A DNA stretch of 64,000 nt from Oscheius onirici (lineage: Eukaryota > Nematoda > Chromadorea > Rhabditida > Rhabditidae). A program made the translations under genes and the position numbers. Below are positions 25,148-37,088 of this stretch, one piece after another (positions within the stretch are counted from its first letter, which is position 1; each line of letters starts with the position of its first letter). The notes below the pieces were generated by a model, which saw only the letters and a list, made by a program, of their open reading frames with translations, made no database searches and had not been told where the DNA came from. The stretch is from assembly GCA_932521025.1 (NCBI GenBank), contig OW051470.1, positions 7,240,501 to 7,304,500 of the forward strand, read 5' to 3'.

Positions 25148-28100
25148 ATGTCGGAAGAGAAGCTGGTAAGACTGCAAAGCTTGGCGCGAGGATGGCTTAT
25201 CCGGAAGAATATCAAGGCTATCAAACGGTTCGTTTTACTAATTTGTTCAAAAAAAATTGAAAGATATACTTTTTTCTGAGAACTGAGTCCGGGTCGCTTG
25301 GATGTGAGTTTGTTAACCACTAGGCCATACTGCTAGGCTTCTTTTGGCTTATTCGCTATTTTCAGAAAATGCCTAGAAGAAACGTTGGATCAGTTCTCTG
25401 ACACGGACAAAAATGGCAAAAATGTCCCGTCGGCAGCCAATATCCTACGGGTTGGAACAGTTCTTCAGGAAACTTGTTCTTTTCCGGAAGATTGTCAGGT
25501 ACTGCCTCTCATATACGTTAAAAACAGAAACATTTCAGCTCTTGACCAAATTTGCTCGTCTTCTTTTGATATCAATGGATTCTCCAAAGGAACAGAACTT
25601 TTCCTACTTGCTCCTGAACAAGTCGACTATCGGGGAAGCTCATAAACTTATTCACTGGATTGTCGACCAAGTTCCGGGTATTTTCAACAACATATCGGTA
25701 TATTTTTTTTTGACATTTTTTTTTCAAACCGTTTTTCAGGGATCTAAAGTCTCGGAGATCAAAATGTGGCAGACTCTCATCCATTTTCTGGTCGTCTTCA
25801 GTTCAGCCAACAGCTGGACTGTAGTCAAGAGTTCTCCTCAGATCCAGGCAGTTCTAAACGGACTCTGCAAGAAGATGACCGAATATCTGTACACTGAGGC
25901 CAGCTATGCTCGACTGAATGTCCGTCTTTTTAATCTATATCTGCTAAACAAAGCTTCCAGAGTTCCTTGTTCATAGCCTGTAATGGAGATCGTCCTCTGA
26001 TCAGTGAATCGGCTCTGAATGCTCTCTTCGGAATAATTTTTCGTCCTTTCCGGGAAGGAAACTCGGAAGAGCATCTACCGGTGTTCGTTTCAAAGACTCT
26101 CACCTGTCCTGCCGTCTTTCTGCATCTGAACCAGATCGTAAGGCTCTTCATATTGTTTAGACTCTTTTTTTTCAGAACAAGGACTCGCTCGTCTTGACTA
26201 AGATCTTCGTCAGCGTCTTGACACATCTTCGAAGTCATCTCGAACTCTTTGATCAAATTGAACCACAGAGACTAATCTACCTGATGTCTAATGTGATTCA
26301 TCTGGGATATTTGGACGAACAGGTTTGTATCACTGCCTCTAATATTAATCAAAGTCAAAACTTTCAGGCTACCAAACAAAAGATTGAAGACTGGACCTGG
26401 GTTCTAGGAATGGCTATGGTTCAGTGCACAGAGTTTGCAGTGAGACCCGGAGAACGATCTAGTCACAACCACTGGCACCCCATTTTTGGGAATTATCGTT
26501 TACCAATTGATACAAAGTAACTTTTCTCAAATTCATTTTAAATATTGTTGGTTTAGAGCCGAAGGAGCCCTGAAGAATGTGGTAAAACAGCTCCGTCTCT
26601 TGTGGAGCGGAAAAGTCGTCTCGTCTCTCTTCGACCTGAGCTTTTCTTCCGCCGGGATTTCTCCGACCAAGACTGGTGGAAAAGATGCGGGGAAGGAAAT
26701 GAGTGCACACTTTTCGAGTATATGAACGTACGATCAAAAAGAAGCTATTTTCTAGAACTGTGGAAGCGACTGGGAGGTGGAACTACGGAGGTCGAAGTGA
26801 AAGAAGCTCCTCCAAGTTTGGCAGCCATCGTTTGCAAAGTTTACGTGTCAGCTCTGTCCAGTATGCATCATCTGAAGCATGAAATCATATCAGGTAGACT
26901 CTTTTGAAACTCTTCGGATAATTCTTTGCATTTTCAGGCATCTGTCACAATGACACATTGCTCTGTCGTCTCTGGGCCTATCTCCAGTTCTGGGGACAAT
27001 CGTATCCATCCTCCGACCCACTTCCTCTCGCTGCCGCGCTCCGCATTGTGAAACAGCCTGGCAGTCCACATGCTGCTCCTCTTCATCTTTTTGCCGAATC
27101 GGCTGCTGTAATGTTCCAGATTCTCGATGAGGAAGAGATGTACGAGAAAAATATTCCCTTCTCAAACTCGGAGTTGATAGCCATTGCCAAGTTTTGCAAC
27201 TTTTTCGGGTTCAGAGTTCTCTGGAATGGATTGGCTGGTAAGAAAGGATCATTTTGACTCTATGAACTGTGTTAAAGATGCAGACAACTCGGAAGGAACC
27301 CTTTTCGGAGCGATTCACAATCTGACACAGTTATTGTACTCGAGGGATTGCAGACGACAGTTTACCAACAATCCAAAGTTTTGGCTCAGCCCGTGAGTTT
27401 TTTTTGGATAAGTGCACTTTATTGTCGATTTAGAGATGTCAAGAGTCCGGCTCTGATCAGTGAGTACGAAAAGAAAACCCACAGAGGAGTACAGATAATG
27501 GAAAAGATGAGTCACTGCATCTCGATCCGGGACAGAATGCTTCTGTTCAGGAGACTGGTCAATGATGAAAAGGTAAGGTTTTATAAGTCGCTAAACACAA
27601 ATATTTTAGGCCACAATAGACGGACCTCCTTCCCTGATTACGGTAGTTAGAAACCGTCTTATCGAGGACGGCTACCACCATCTGTCCAGTTGGACACCGG
27701 CCAAACTAAAGAGCACAATTCGTGTGAAGTTTGTGAATCAACAGGGTCTGGAAGAGGCTGGAATTGATCAAGACGGTGTCTTTAAAGAGTTTCTGGAGCT
27801 CACACTGAAACAAGTCTTTGCGCCAACACTCAATCTCTTTACGGTTAGAGCACTTTTTTATTCTTTCGAAGATTCTTTCAGTGTACCTCAGCCGGTGTTC
27901 TCTACCCCTCGCCTACCTCTTACATCCACGAAAACCATCTGGCATTGTTCACTTTTGTCGGCAGACTGCTGGCCAAAGCCGTCTACGAGGGAATCGTGGT
28001 CGATGTCCAGTTAGCGCCAGTTCTGCTCTCTGCCGTCCTCGGAACCTCTAAAAACTACTTTTCTGCCTTTGACGAACTCGCGCAGCTTGACCACGAACTG

Positions 28101-29250
28101 TACAAAAACCTGACTTTCGTGAAAAGATACGACGGAGACGTTTCCGATCTGGCATTGACCTTTTCGACGGACGATGACTATCTGGGAAAGGTGGTCACGA
28201 CCGATCTGATGCCGGGAGGACGAGCCATCCAGGTGACGAACGAGAACAGGTAGAGTGGCGGAACGATAGTCTTCAAATAAGTGGTTTAGGATTGATTACA
28301 TTCACAAGATGGCGTGTTATCGAGTCTTTCTCCAGACAAGAGAGCAATGCAAGGCGTTTGTTCTCGGAGTCAAAAGCATCCTCAATCCGCACTGGCTGTC
28401 TCTCTTCGCTCCTCATGAAATACAATATTTGATCAGCGGACAAACTACGTAGGTCTTCGGGAAGATTCTGACGATTAGCAGACAGTCTTGAAAAAGCATA
28501 GTGATGCAGGTTGCCATTGTTCTTGGGTAGAAAACAAGTTGTGAACATAACTGGTATTAGTCGTCTGGCCCGACTTACACTTGTTGTTAGTGAGAGACCG
28601 GAGTCTTTCTTCGAGCAACAGAGTAATTGTAGGAAAAGGTCCAACCCTATACACAGCAGACGTCCGTGTTACTTGACTAAATTGTTCAACTCGATGATCT
28701 CACAAGAGCTAGTGGATATCAGATCGAACCAAGATACTTTAGTTTCGTCGCTTATTTCTAAACCGGGAAATCTGTGTCCTATATTTCTCTTGTTGAACTT
28801 GCTTGGCAGAATTTATTCATCGATTTCAGCGACATCGACGTCAACGACTTGAAAAAGAACGTTCAGTACTTTGGAGGCTTCCATGGCAGTCACCGTGTCA
28901 TCAAATGGCTCTGGGACATTGTCGAACACGAGTTCTCAGTAGAAGAACGAAAACTATTTTTGAAGTTTGTGACCAGCTGTTCGAAATCGCCACTGCTCGG
29001 CTTTTCGTACCTGGAACCGCCGTTTGCTATCAGATGCGTAGAGACGAGTGACGATCAGGATCAGGGAGACACACTGGGCAGTGTCCTGAGAGGCTTCCTC
29101 GCCTTGAGAAAGAACCAATCGGCAACCAGACTGCCCACGGCTTCAACTTGTTTCAATCTACTGAAGCTGCCCAACTACAACAAAAAGTCCATCCTTCTGG
29201 CGAAACTCCGTTACGCAATTCATGCTGAAAGTGGCTTTGAACTATCTTGA
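25148..29250 (+). CDS. UBE3B-type HECT E3 ubiquitin ligase
   Basis: Large cytosolic or mitochondria-associated ubiquitin ligase, orthologous by motif to human UBE3B and probably C. elegans oxi-1. The start [20 protein letters not shown] is an IQ-like calmodulin-binding motif, as in UBE3B/UBE3C. Helical middle exons follow (about 25367-27580). The HECT domain begins near 27650 with [20 protein letters not shown] and includes [58 protein letters not shown] and the catalytic Cys in [14 protein letters not shown], 33 residues from the end. The C-terminus is GFELS. About 15 introns are short, except 230 bp or more near 28450-28827. Exon 2 has a competing open frame, but splice phase supports the frame reading [17 protein letters not shown]. 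No lesion found. It probably ends tail to tail with the small minus gene at 29.6 kb. Confidence 0.92.
25263..25328 (-). repeat. tRNA-like relic inside a UBE3B intron
   Basis: Read on the minus strand, TATGGCCTAGTGGTTAAC matches a tRNA D-arm and pol III A box. About 25 nt later GACCCGGACTC resembles a worn T-arm. The acceptor stems do not pair and the B box is degraded, so this is a tRNA-derived element rather than a working tRNA. Confidence 0.4.
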
Positions 29251-29599
29251 AATGTACATTAATATTCTTGTGTTCTAGTGTTGTAGATCTCTTTTTGTCG
29301 ATTCGTACTTCCGGGTGAAAATAAACTATTATTTGAATGGAATTGATTGAGCAGCGGAAAGACCAAGTTCTTTTTCAGCTTCTGGATAAGCATATAGTTT
29401 TCGGTGACTACATAAGATCAAAACAGTCCTCCCTATTTGTAAACCTTTTCTCGAGATGCAGCAGATTTATTCTGTAGCATCCAAACAATGTCAGCCTTTC
29501 GCATCTACAATTTAAACCCTCTCGTTTGAAACTTTCATTATTATCATTGTCTCAGTAAACCCGTGCCAGACCCCCAACAAAATATAGGATAAAGTTTTA

Positions 29600-29876
29600 T
29601 TGATTAAAAGGTTGTTTACATTAATAGTAGCAGTCTGAACTCCGTTGACGGCGACGGAAGGAATGCCGGGAGCGATCATTGGAGTTGGGGCGACCACCAT
29701 CGGGATGTCAGGAGTCATGACAGTCAGGACTGGAGTGGCATAGCCATAGCCGGGAGTAGCGGGATAGCCGTAAGGACATCTGGAAAGTGGGTGAGACCCA
29801 AAAAGTTAACTAACAGGGAAAGGAAAACTAACTTACTGTTGTCAGTCGTCTCGGGTTCAGTAGGAGTAGGGAGCAT
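29600..29876 (-). CDS. Small Pro/Tyr/Gly-rich protein, uncertain
   Basis: Not recognised. An exon from the ATG at 29876 reads MLPTPTEPETTDNS, then splices (donor GTTAG) to an exon reading CPYGYPATPGYGYATPVLTV, followed by MTPDIPMVVAPTPMIAPGIP and VAVNGVQTATINV. The composition is that of a low-complexity secreted or structural peptide, but no signal peptide is evident. The frame stays open past an AATAAA at 29596-29601 (minus) to 29512, so either a further intron begins at the GTAAAC after INV or the 3' end is wrong. It converges on the UBE3B gene. Confidence 0.4.
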
Positions 29877-30427
29877 TGTTGTCAGGTTCCTCAGTTGTGG
29901 TCTATTGTAGGGACTGGCGGCCCTTTTTGGGTGGTCTGTTGGGAGAATCAATCCCAATCTCCCCCAGAAACCTCGCAGATTTTCTCAATTTCTCACTGTA
30001 AGGGCGACTTTCTTGTAAACAAACAAGTTGAGCCTCAATGGATCATGGAAGATAACGCAGTTTCAAAGAAGAGTCGATTCTTTTCCCAGTCGAAGAACTG
30101 ATAGAGAAGTTTCAGTAGTAATACTTCTCCAAGAATACTTAGGAATAATTTTAAGAACAGCTAAGTCCTTCTTTCGTCAGGGCACAGCCAATAGGTTCCT
30201 CGACTTCATACTTTAGTAACTCGCAGCTGCCTACTACGCCGGTATTCTTTATTCATAACCTTCTTTGCTCCTTCTTATCGACTGTATTCTTCCCTCCCAG
30301 TATACAATGCCATATTTTGCTCCTCCTGAAAAACGACACCGCCGTTTATTATGAAGACTTTCCCGGCTGAAGCAAATATAAACAGTTCCTCTTTGAAAAG
30401 CCTTCCCTATTGACTGTAACCAACAAC

Positions 30428-31211
30428 ATGAACTACCTCTTCATTTGTCTAACAGCTTCTGTCTTTGCTGCTCCAGTAGTCGAGGAGACCATCCAGAAGA
30501 ATGTCACGAGCGGTAGGGTACTCTTTTCTTTTAACATGTCAGCTTAGCTCTAACCGTTGAACAATTCGACGGCTATGTCGGGCTTTTAAATATATTCAAA
30601 GAAGCTCTGCCGAAAAAGCTCATGGAAACGTTGAACAGTCTGAACGTCACCGAGAAGATGGAACTTGTCTCTTTTGTTACCAATTGGTTCCAGGATAAGA
30701 TTCAGAGACCGGAGACTAAACAGGAGCTCGTCAATGTCATCAAGGCCAATTTACCGTCGGTCAGTTTTTCTGTACATGTCCTACTGACTTCCAACTTTCA
30801 GGTATACGAGAAAATCGACAGTTTGAACAAAACATTCTACGACAAATTCAACGCGTTGAAGCCGGAAACACAGACCATGTTGAGAAATGTAATTTTTCTA
30901 TCCAATCAGTACAAAAGTTTTTTCAGTGGCGCGACAAGGCTCTAGCGACAAAAGGAGACTCGACAGCCGAGTCCGCAGGAAAGCAACTGGAACTGCTAAA
31001 GGATTTTGCCTACGCCATTCAGAATCTGGACTCAGAGACCAAGGAAGATTTGAAGAAGCAGTTTCCTCAAGCCGTAAAGTTGACCGAAGGCTTTGGATTC
31101 ACTGTCGTCACGACCGTGGCCATGATCCTGCAGAAGATTGCCGAGTCTCTGACTCCAGTCCCGCAAAAAGTTGTGATCGGAGGACAGGAATGTCTCCTGC
31201 CCAAAATCTAA
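30428..31211 (+). CDS. FAR-like secreted helical lipid-binding protein 1
   Basis: Predicted secreted carrier of fatty acids or retinoids, of the nematode FAR type. Four exons (30428-30512, 30548-30759, 30802-30888, 30927-31211) give 222 residues with consistent phases. A signal peptide MNYLFICLTASVFAAP is followed by helical, Lys/Glu-rich sequence. FYDKFNALKPETQTMLRNW and NLDSETKEDLKKQFPQAVKL match the repeated L(s/k)PE-x-k...FP pattern of FAR proteins, which lie among amphipathic helices forming the ligand cavity. A TATA-like TATAAAC lies at 30377. Its stop is only 41 bp from the stop of the convergent paralogue on the minus strand. Of the five paralogues it is closest to the usual FAR pattern. 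Confidence 0.72.
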
Positions 31212-31252
31212 TCCATTGAACACAAGCTATTTGTTTATTTCTGTCTTGCAAT

Positions 31253-32329
31253 CTACTGGCTGTTGTTCTCTGGCATGAACTTCTTCATTCCCATGTCCAG
31301 GAACTGCTGCATCGTCTCCGGATCGGCAGCGTAATCGTGATCGGGACCAAGGTTCTTGATGATAGAGACCATAACCTGGGCGTCCTTGCCTGAAAGAACA
31401 AAATGTTGCTCTCCCAAGATTCGAAACTCACTCTGCCAGATGTTATAGAATCCGGGGAAGGCCTGCTTAATGCTGGCCCATGCGTCGGTGGACAGAGCCG
31501 AAGCATTGGTGACGAAGGCATAGGCTTGTTTGAAGGCATTCAGGAACATTGTAGCACGGTCGCAGTTGGCATTCTGCCAGGCAATGTCGTGCCATTTCTT
31601 GATGAAGGCTTGAGCTTCTGGAGTGGTTGTCTGGTAGCGCTTGACTCCCTCTCCGTAGGACTTGGAGAAGACATCGACGACCGAGGGAACGTTCTAAAGA
31701 CTCTGTTCAGTTCAATTATGACGTTTGGATTGTCTGTATTGTAACCTGATGTATCCTCAGTTACTGTATTGAGACCTTCAAGCGGATTTTGGTGAGTCTC
31801 TTCACTCTGTGACTACGAAGGTTTGCCTACAGTCGCTCATCGGATACTGTTTTAACTTACAATTAGTCACCGTCTTTCGTAACGCGTTTTTCGTCCAACA
31901 TCACACTATTCCTCTTACCATTGATGATCTGTCACATTGTCATTAACCCGGTTCATCCAGTTCAGTAGACCCCAAGAGAGGAAGATTCTTATCCTAGGGA
32001 AAGCTCACCTTCTGTAGGAGCGTAGTCATCTCCGGAACGCTGTGAGGGATGGGTTCACCAGATTGACAAGTGTGGAACTTGTTGGAAAAGTCGCAGACGT
32101 CCTGTTTCTGCTGGGCACTCAGACTGCAAGCTGGATTGCGGATAAAATCTTCGGTGTAAACTAAATTCAGATTGGAACTGGAAAAAAGGAAAGTGTTACT
32201 GATAAGATTAGGCTGGTTCAGTTTGGTGCACATAGCGTCGATCAGGGCCGGAGTAGCTTGAGCTGTCAGTGGGTTGATGGGAGTGGCTGAAGCAGCGACA
32301 GCGAACAGAACACAAGAGAGTACCCTCAT
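31253..32329 (-). CDS. FAR-like secreted protein 2
   Basis: Paralogue in the FAR-like cluster, opposite strand. Exons 32329-32009, 31693 to about 31432, and about 31390-31253. Signal peptide MRVLSCVLFAVAASATP, then a Cys-containing N-terminal region. The conserved halves are TTTPEAQAFIKKWHDIAWQN and ALSTDAWASIKQAFPGFYNI, which align with KLSPEAKAFYDEMEK and NLKPEIKSSFKQQFP of the 39.6-kb paralogue. The last exon reads SKDAQVMVSIIKNLGPDHDY. The 315-bp intron 1 is unusually long for the cluster. The ATG follows an AG acceptor by 3 nt. An AATAAA lies at about 31236 on the minus strand, inside the narrow gap to the convergent gene. Ligand binding is inferred from family only. Confidence 0.65.
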
Positions 32330-32720
32330 TTTCTGAAAATTGGGAATTTGATCGGATTCGAGGGAAATGAGAGTAAAATGAGCACCAAAGAATGGGGTTT
32401 TAAAGGGCTACGAGGTTAAGAGGAGCATCGAACACGGATAATCCGACTGATTGAAAGGCGTGGTAATCTCTGGTCGACCAATTGTACTGAGTTTTGTTTC
32501 GACAGAGAACTGAAGAGACTGTTTTGGTGTGCGCGGCTGTAGCTCGTACAGAAGCCTCTCTCTCTTACCTAAAAAATAAGTGAACGGAACGCAGAGAACC
32601 AAAGTAAATGGGTTGACTTCAAACTGAAGCCAACCTAGACCGTCCTCGTCTACAGGCAAGACGAGCAAAAGGGTAAAACATTTTGGATGCTAGTCCACGG
32701 GGATAGGCACGTCTCGTCAC

Positions 32721-32790
32721 AGGAAGTGTTGGAAGTGCGGTACTCACTGACACTTTCTAGTCCATGATCGGGCTAGAAAGAGCAATCTGG
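32721..32790. repeat. Dispersed repeat, copy 1
   Basis: GGAAGTGTTGGAAGTGCGGTAC and the following bases up to the CTAGAAAGAG stretch resemble 62490-62560, which reads GGAAGTGTTGGAGG then GTGCGGTACTC. The 3' half of the family is seen at 57599-57670. It sits between FAR-like gene 2 and the MSP gene. Confidence 0.5.
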
Positions 32791-33043
32791 TCCAGTTGGC
32801 ACCCGATTTTTCGCAGTAACCTTTTGTGGACTGGCTTCTCTGGCACTCAAATGAGAGAAGTCCTCTGGAGCTAACAAGTCAAACAGTAATCCAATCTTAC
32901 ACTCTACTTTGTTATAACGTTCCTTCAAAGTTATTTCGATCTAATTATAGTTTTACAAAGAAAACTTCCAAACTTTCCAAACAAAACATCGAAGTTTTTG
33001 TGTTTTATCCCCCAAAAAGGGCAAAGTTAGCAATCAAGGAGAC

Positions 33044-33050
33044 TATAAAA
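33044..33050 (+). promoter_or_regulatory. TATA box of the MSP gene
   Basis: TATAAAA lies 40 nt before the MSP start codon. The same spacing recurs before other small genes in this window (34352, 36182, 54610), so the 5' UTR must be only a few bases long. Confidence 0.6.
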
Positions 33051-33083
33051 AGAGAAGAGTTCTGAAGAGAGACCATAACAACA

Positions 33084-33464
33084 ATGGCCACCGTTCCCCC
33101 CGGAGACATCGCTACCCAGCCGGCTTCGAAGATCGTCTTCAACGCGCCCTACGATGACAAGCACACCTACCACATCAAGATCATCAACTCCTCTGCTCGT
33201 CGCATTGGATGGGCCATCAAGACGACCAACATGAAGCGTCTCGGAGTCGACCCGGCCTGCGGATGTCTGGATCCCAAGGAAGCTACCCTGATGGCTGTTA
33301 GCTGCGACGCCTTCGCCTTCGGCCAGGAGGATACCAACAACGACCGCATCACCATCGAGTGGACCAATACTCCGGACGGCGCTGCCAAGCAGTTCCGCCG
33401 CGAGTGGTTCCAGGGCGATGGCATGGTCCGTCGCAAGAACCTCCCCATCGAGTACAACCCCTAG
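33084..33464 (+). CDS. msp: Major sperm protein (MSP)
   Basis: Intronless 126-residue MSP, the cytoskeletal protein whose polymerisation drives nematode sperm crawling and which also acts as an oocyte-maturation signal in C. elegans. [20 protein letters not shown], then [21 protein letters not shown] and the C-terminal [19 protein letters not shown] are nearly the textbook sequence. Length equals the family's 126-127 residues. Codon use is strongly GC-ending, as in highly expressed genes, unlike the AT-rich flanks. A TATA box lies 40 nt upstream and AATAAA (33469) overlaps the region just after the stop. It sits between FAR-like genes in opposite orientations. Confidence 0.97.
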   Translation: MATVPPGDIATQPASKIVFNAPYDDKHTYHIKIINSSARRIGWAIKTTNMKRLGVDPACGCLDPKEATLMAVSCDAFAFGQEDTNNDRITIEWTNTPDGAAKQFRREWFQGDGMVRRKNLPIEYNP

Positions 33465-33982
33465 CTCAATAAATGTTAGGGAGCATGTTTTTCTATTACA
33501 CAGTGTCAATGATAGTAGTTTGTATTGTGCGCAGAGGGTGTCTCTGGTAGTTCCAATCACTCTTCTTTGTCTTCAGAGCAGTTCTCAGCCATTCTACTCG
33601 TTTCCTCCCCTGGTTATTACTAGTTACATTGCCACCAGAAAGTGGTTCTGGTTCTCACTTCTTCTCTGGAATCTTTTATTCCACCAAAAGACCAGACCTT
33701 CTTAGCCTCTCTCGTCTCCGACTTTTTTCTCCTTGTCTCCACTTCACTCTGAATATGCATAACCTAACCCAACTTTCTGGTGCAAAATGAATATCGTTTG
33801 AACTCTCCATCTAGGTACATACGCGGTGCAATCATCCTTCACTCGGGTGGATTATCCTGATCAATTATAATTTGGCGATTGGGCACAAATCACAAATGGC
33901 TAAGGACGAGAATACTCTTGGCTTCTTGGAGGTTTAGTAACGCCTGGTGTGTCACGTAGGGGTTCGATAAAGGAGCGCTGTG

Positions 33983-34056
33983 GGCCGATAGTTCAGTGGT
34001 AGAGCAGTTGAGTTGCAATGAGACAGGTCCCGGGTTCGAGTCCAATGGTTTTTTCC
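33983..34056 (+). repeat. tRNA-like element with both pol III boxes
   Basis: GGGCCGATAGTTCAGTGGTA carries an A box (TAGTTCAGTGG), and GGTTCGAGTCC is a consensus B box about 35 nt on. A TTTTTT run follows as a possible pol III terminator. The central triplet could be GCA (Cys), but the anticodon stem pairs poorly and no 3' acceptor strand matches GGGCCGA. It is best called a tRNA-Cys-like pseudogene or tRNA-derived element, possibly still transcribed. Confidence 0.5.
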
Positions 34057-34351
34057 TTTACCTCTGTGTCGAGTACGTTATAGCTTTCAGGGAGTATCTG
34101 ACAATCAAAAGCATGTAAGGACGGAGAATGTAAGGATGTGACGGCTACTTTCTAACACGTCTGAATTTTAGCTCTTGCTTGACTTCCCAGTCAAATTTTT
34201 TCTTCAAACTGTTTTCTTCTACTATACCTCGTCCCCTCCTTCAATCTTTAAACAGAACTCCTCTGACTCATTCCCAATCTCTATCAGCCAAAGTCTCTCT
34301 ATCCGCGAGATGATCTCCGCTGCCCGATTCGTTACTGTACATCTGTTCGAG

Positions 34352-34358
34352 TATAAAA
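34352..34358 (+). promoter_or_regulatory. TATA box of FAR-like gene 3
   Basis: TATAAAA 38 nt before the ATG at 34390. Confidence 0.5.
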
Positions 34359-34389
34359 GTCTCCGCCAAACCCCAGTTGATCATTCGAA

Positions 34390-35219
34390 ATGGCTCGTCT
34401 CTGTCTAGCTCTTCTGCTCGTCGTCTGCTCGGTCCTGGCCAAGCCCACGGCCAAGAAACTCACCAGTCCCAAGTCTCTCACCGTCGCTGATATACAGAAG
34501 GGGTGTGCTCACGTTACCAGCAATGCGAACATTGAATGTAAGGATAATGTTTGAACCAGAAGCATCAAATTTCAGCTTACATGATCTCCTTCGTCTACGC
34601 TGAGGTTGCTGGATTCTGCGCAAAGGATAATACTGTAGAACAAGAGTGCCTCGTCGGTCTTGTCAACCAATTCCAAACTAGCCCTCCTGCCAGTCAAACG
34701 GCTGCCATGGATGCCCTCTACTCTCAGTGCTCATCGATTGGAGAACGTCTGGACAGAATCAACGCCACCTACGAGGAACAGAAATCTAAAATGTCGGCAG
34801 ATGCTCGGAGCTATCTCGATGATGTATGGAGACTGCGTTTCTAACTAATTTTCAAACTTTAGTTCACCAAGGAGGTTAAAACAATTAACTGGCAGAGTGC
34901 CAACCATGACGCTGAAGCTGTCAAATACGTCTGCATTCTGATCAAGTTCTACAACCGTCTCGAGAGCGATTCCAGCCTTGTGAATGAGTTCACTGCTGTC
35001 TGGCCCCAACCCATGTCTGCTCTTGCTAGTGGATAGTTCAACAATGCATCCCAATGTTTATCTTTAGATTTCAAGAAGAGCAAAGGCGGCAAAATGCTCT
35101 CCGGATTCGTCGCCCACATTGATGACGAGACTTGTCCTACAACCGTGAAGGGGATGATGTCCATGGCCAAGAGCATGTCCAAGAACATGAAGTCTGACTC
35201 ATTTGTCAAGATGTACTAA
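34390..35219 (+). CDS. FAR-like secreted protein 3
   Basis: Predicted secreted protein of 237 residues from four exons (34390-34537, 34576-34823, 34863-35028, 35068-35219), all phase-consistent. The signal peptide is MARLCLALLLVVCSVLAKP. The core repeats the cluster's helical pattern: KMSADARSYLDDFTKEVKTI, then LESDSSLVNEFTAVWPQPM, in place of the L-PE-k...FP pair of gene 1. It is Cys-richer than canonical FAR proteins (CAHV, FCAKD, ECLVG, QCSS, YVCIL, DETCP), suggesting disulphides that typical FARs lack. AATAAA lies about 20 nt after the stop. Function is inferred from shared architecture with neighbours. Confidence 0.6.
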
Positions 35220-36218
35220 AGTACGGAGACGGTCCTAAATCAAATAAATGTTTTACGGTTATTCTGCTTTAAACACTACGACAATTGTTGATTGGCCTAG
35301 CAGTATCAATGCTCAAAAACTTCTAGTTCAAACTGTTAATGACATGCAAACAAATGAAGATAAACAACTTTATCTGCCGTCGTGAATTTATTTGCAGAGT
35401 TTGTAAAATTTGTTCTGAAAATATTCTGTGTGCATCGTTTTTTAGCCAAAGATTACCGTGAAACGATCTTACAAAAAAAGTGACTGATACATCGAATCTT
35501 GTGACGCAGAGTAAAGAAGGCTGTGTGAAACTCAGAAGTCATACATCGGAACGTAGCTTGTTAGACCCTTAGACAAACTTTGAACATTTTTGGTTACTCT
35601 GTTCTACATGACTCCTTATTCAGAACGTTAAAGTCGGAATAAATTATCCTGGCGACCATTTGCAACTTTATATATCGCGATTTGTGAGCAGTCATTTGAC
35701 CTCCTTTTTGCACAAAAGAGTGACCAGAAACCATTCTGGAGTTTCGGTACATTTTGTCGGCTAATAGATTTTTCCAATTACCAACATCTATAGAGGTCAA
35801 AGTTGCACTCAATGAACATCCGCCCACGTACAGTTCACAAATCTCTTTTGGATAATCTCTTATCGTTCATTTCAACTCGGGCGAACAAAGGGGACAAACT
35901 TCGAAGTGGACACCGACAACGCTTGTTACACAACACTACGATTGTTAGAGTTCTGGGAGCAGAAGATACGACCGGATGATCATCTGGACAGAAAAAAAGA
36001 AGAATGGCTCTGTTCCAGTACATTCTTCTAGACCTTTCTTCTGGGCCAATAACAAACGGGTCAGTCTGATCAGGAACACTACCAGAATAAATACCGAAGT
36101 GATCCATTTAGCTCCTCACCTCGGGCGACCAAAGTCTGTAGATCCGCTCTGATCTCTGTCGCCGTCCTCATTACAGTCCCATATAAAGGGATCAAAGTGC
36201 TCGTGACAGACACTCGAA
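35220..36218. other. Intergenic region between FAR-like genes 3 and 4
   Basis: It contains the AATAAA of gene 3 (about 35240) and the TATA box of gene 4. No other gene or repeat recognised. Confidence 0.4.
36182..36187 (+). promoter_or_regulatory. TATA box of FAR-like gene 4
   Basis: TATAAA 37 nt before the ATG at 36219. Confidence 0.5.
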
Positions 36219-37088
36219 ATGGCTCGTATCGGTCTACTCTTCCTCATCAGCATCGGATGCTGTTCCGCCCTGAGCATGATGGAAATGATTCCAACAACCT
36301 ATGCTACTGCCCTCCCAATGTGTAAAACACTCATGGCTAATGAATATTACGCACGTAGGAGTCAACTTTTCCTTCTATACTGCTCTTTCCAGAATGTTTG
36401 CCCACCTATGCTAAAACTTTGGTCTCGGGTGTCTGCAACACTAAGGCTGATCTGACCTGCTTTGTAAATTGGGGCGTAGGCTTCAAGAACAAGCCAGCTA
36501 CTATTCCCAAAAATGTTCCGGCCGGTCTGACTTCTTTAAAGAAGGCATGTCCTTCCGTCTTCACCAAAACGAACACTGCATACAAGGCTCTCAATGCGTC
36601 CATTGCCAAGTGTACAGCCACCGCCAAAACATGGATCACCAATGTGAGTTCTCTTTTGTTCTCTTTTGTATCATAATGTGTACCGGAAAACAATGTGTCT
36701 GATCTATTGAATCAGTTCTCATCTGTTCACGTACAAATATTTCCAGATGCAAAAGGACATGGTCATCGAAGGAGCTGACCAGAACGCCCAGATCGCTAAT
36801 GGTTGTTGCAAGGGAGCCAAATGGTACAACAAGCTCACAGCTACAGATGCCACTTCCAAGGCGGTCAAGGCCTCCTTCACCACCAACTTCAAACCTCCAA
36901 TGAGCTGTCTCAATCGTAAGTTGCCTCCAAGTTTGAAGAACAAAAATGTTTCAGTGGATATGCTCACCCAGCTCAAGCCCATGATCCAAATGCTGGGAAC
37001 GAATGTCGCCTCGTGCCAGAGCATGGTCAGTGGCATGATGGGAAGTCTTGATGAGTCGGCGGCTGCAATGATGTCTTCTATGATGTAG
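36219..37088 (+). CDS. FAR-like secreted protein 4, Cys-rich
   Basis: Most divergent member of the cluster: 229 residues from four exons (36219-36354, 36393-36643, 36747-36915, 36955-37088). Intron positions and phases (1, 0, 1) match those of gene 3 exactly, which supports common descent better than the sequence does. Signal peptide MARIGLLFLISIGCCSA. Cysteines are many: LPMCKTL, QCLPTY, GVCNTKADLTCF, KACPS, IAKCTATAKTW, NGCCKGAKW, MSCLN and VASCQSM. The tail is Met-rich (MVSGMMGSL, MMSSMM). No canonical FAR motif remains, so ligand binding is uncertain. Confidence 0.6.

Noticed and set aside
25385-25498. Apparent frameshift in exon 2 of the HECT ligase (a second open frame looks protein-like).
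   Set aside because: Splice phase to the next exon ([14 protein letters not shown]) only works in the frame reading [17 protein letters not shown], so the exon is intact.
32160-32200. 22-nt intron-like GTAACA...TTCCAG inside exon 1 of FAR-like gene 2.
   Set aside because: Too short to splice, and removing it would break a frame that is otherwise continuous.
33027-33560. 177-codon open frame antisense to the MSP gene.
   Set aside because: Shadow of a GC-rich, strongly codon-biased conserved gene; no independent signals.
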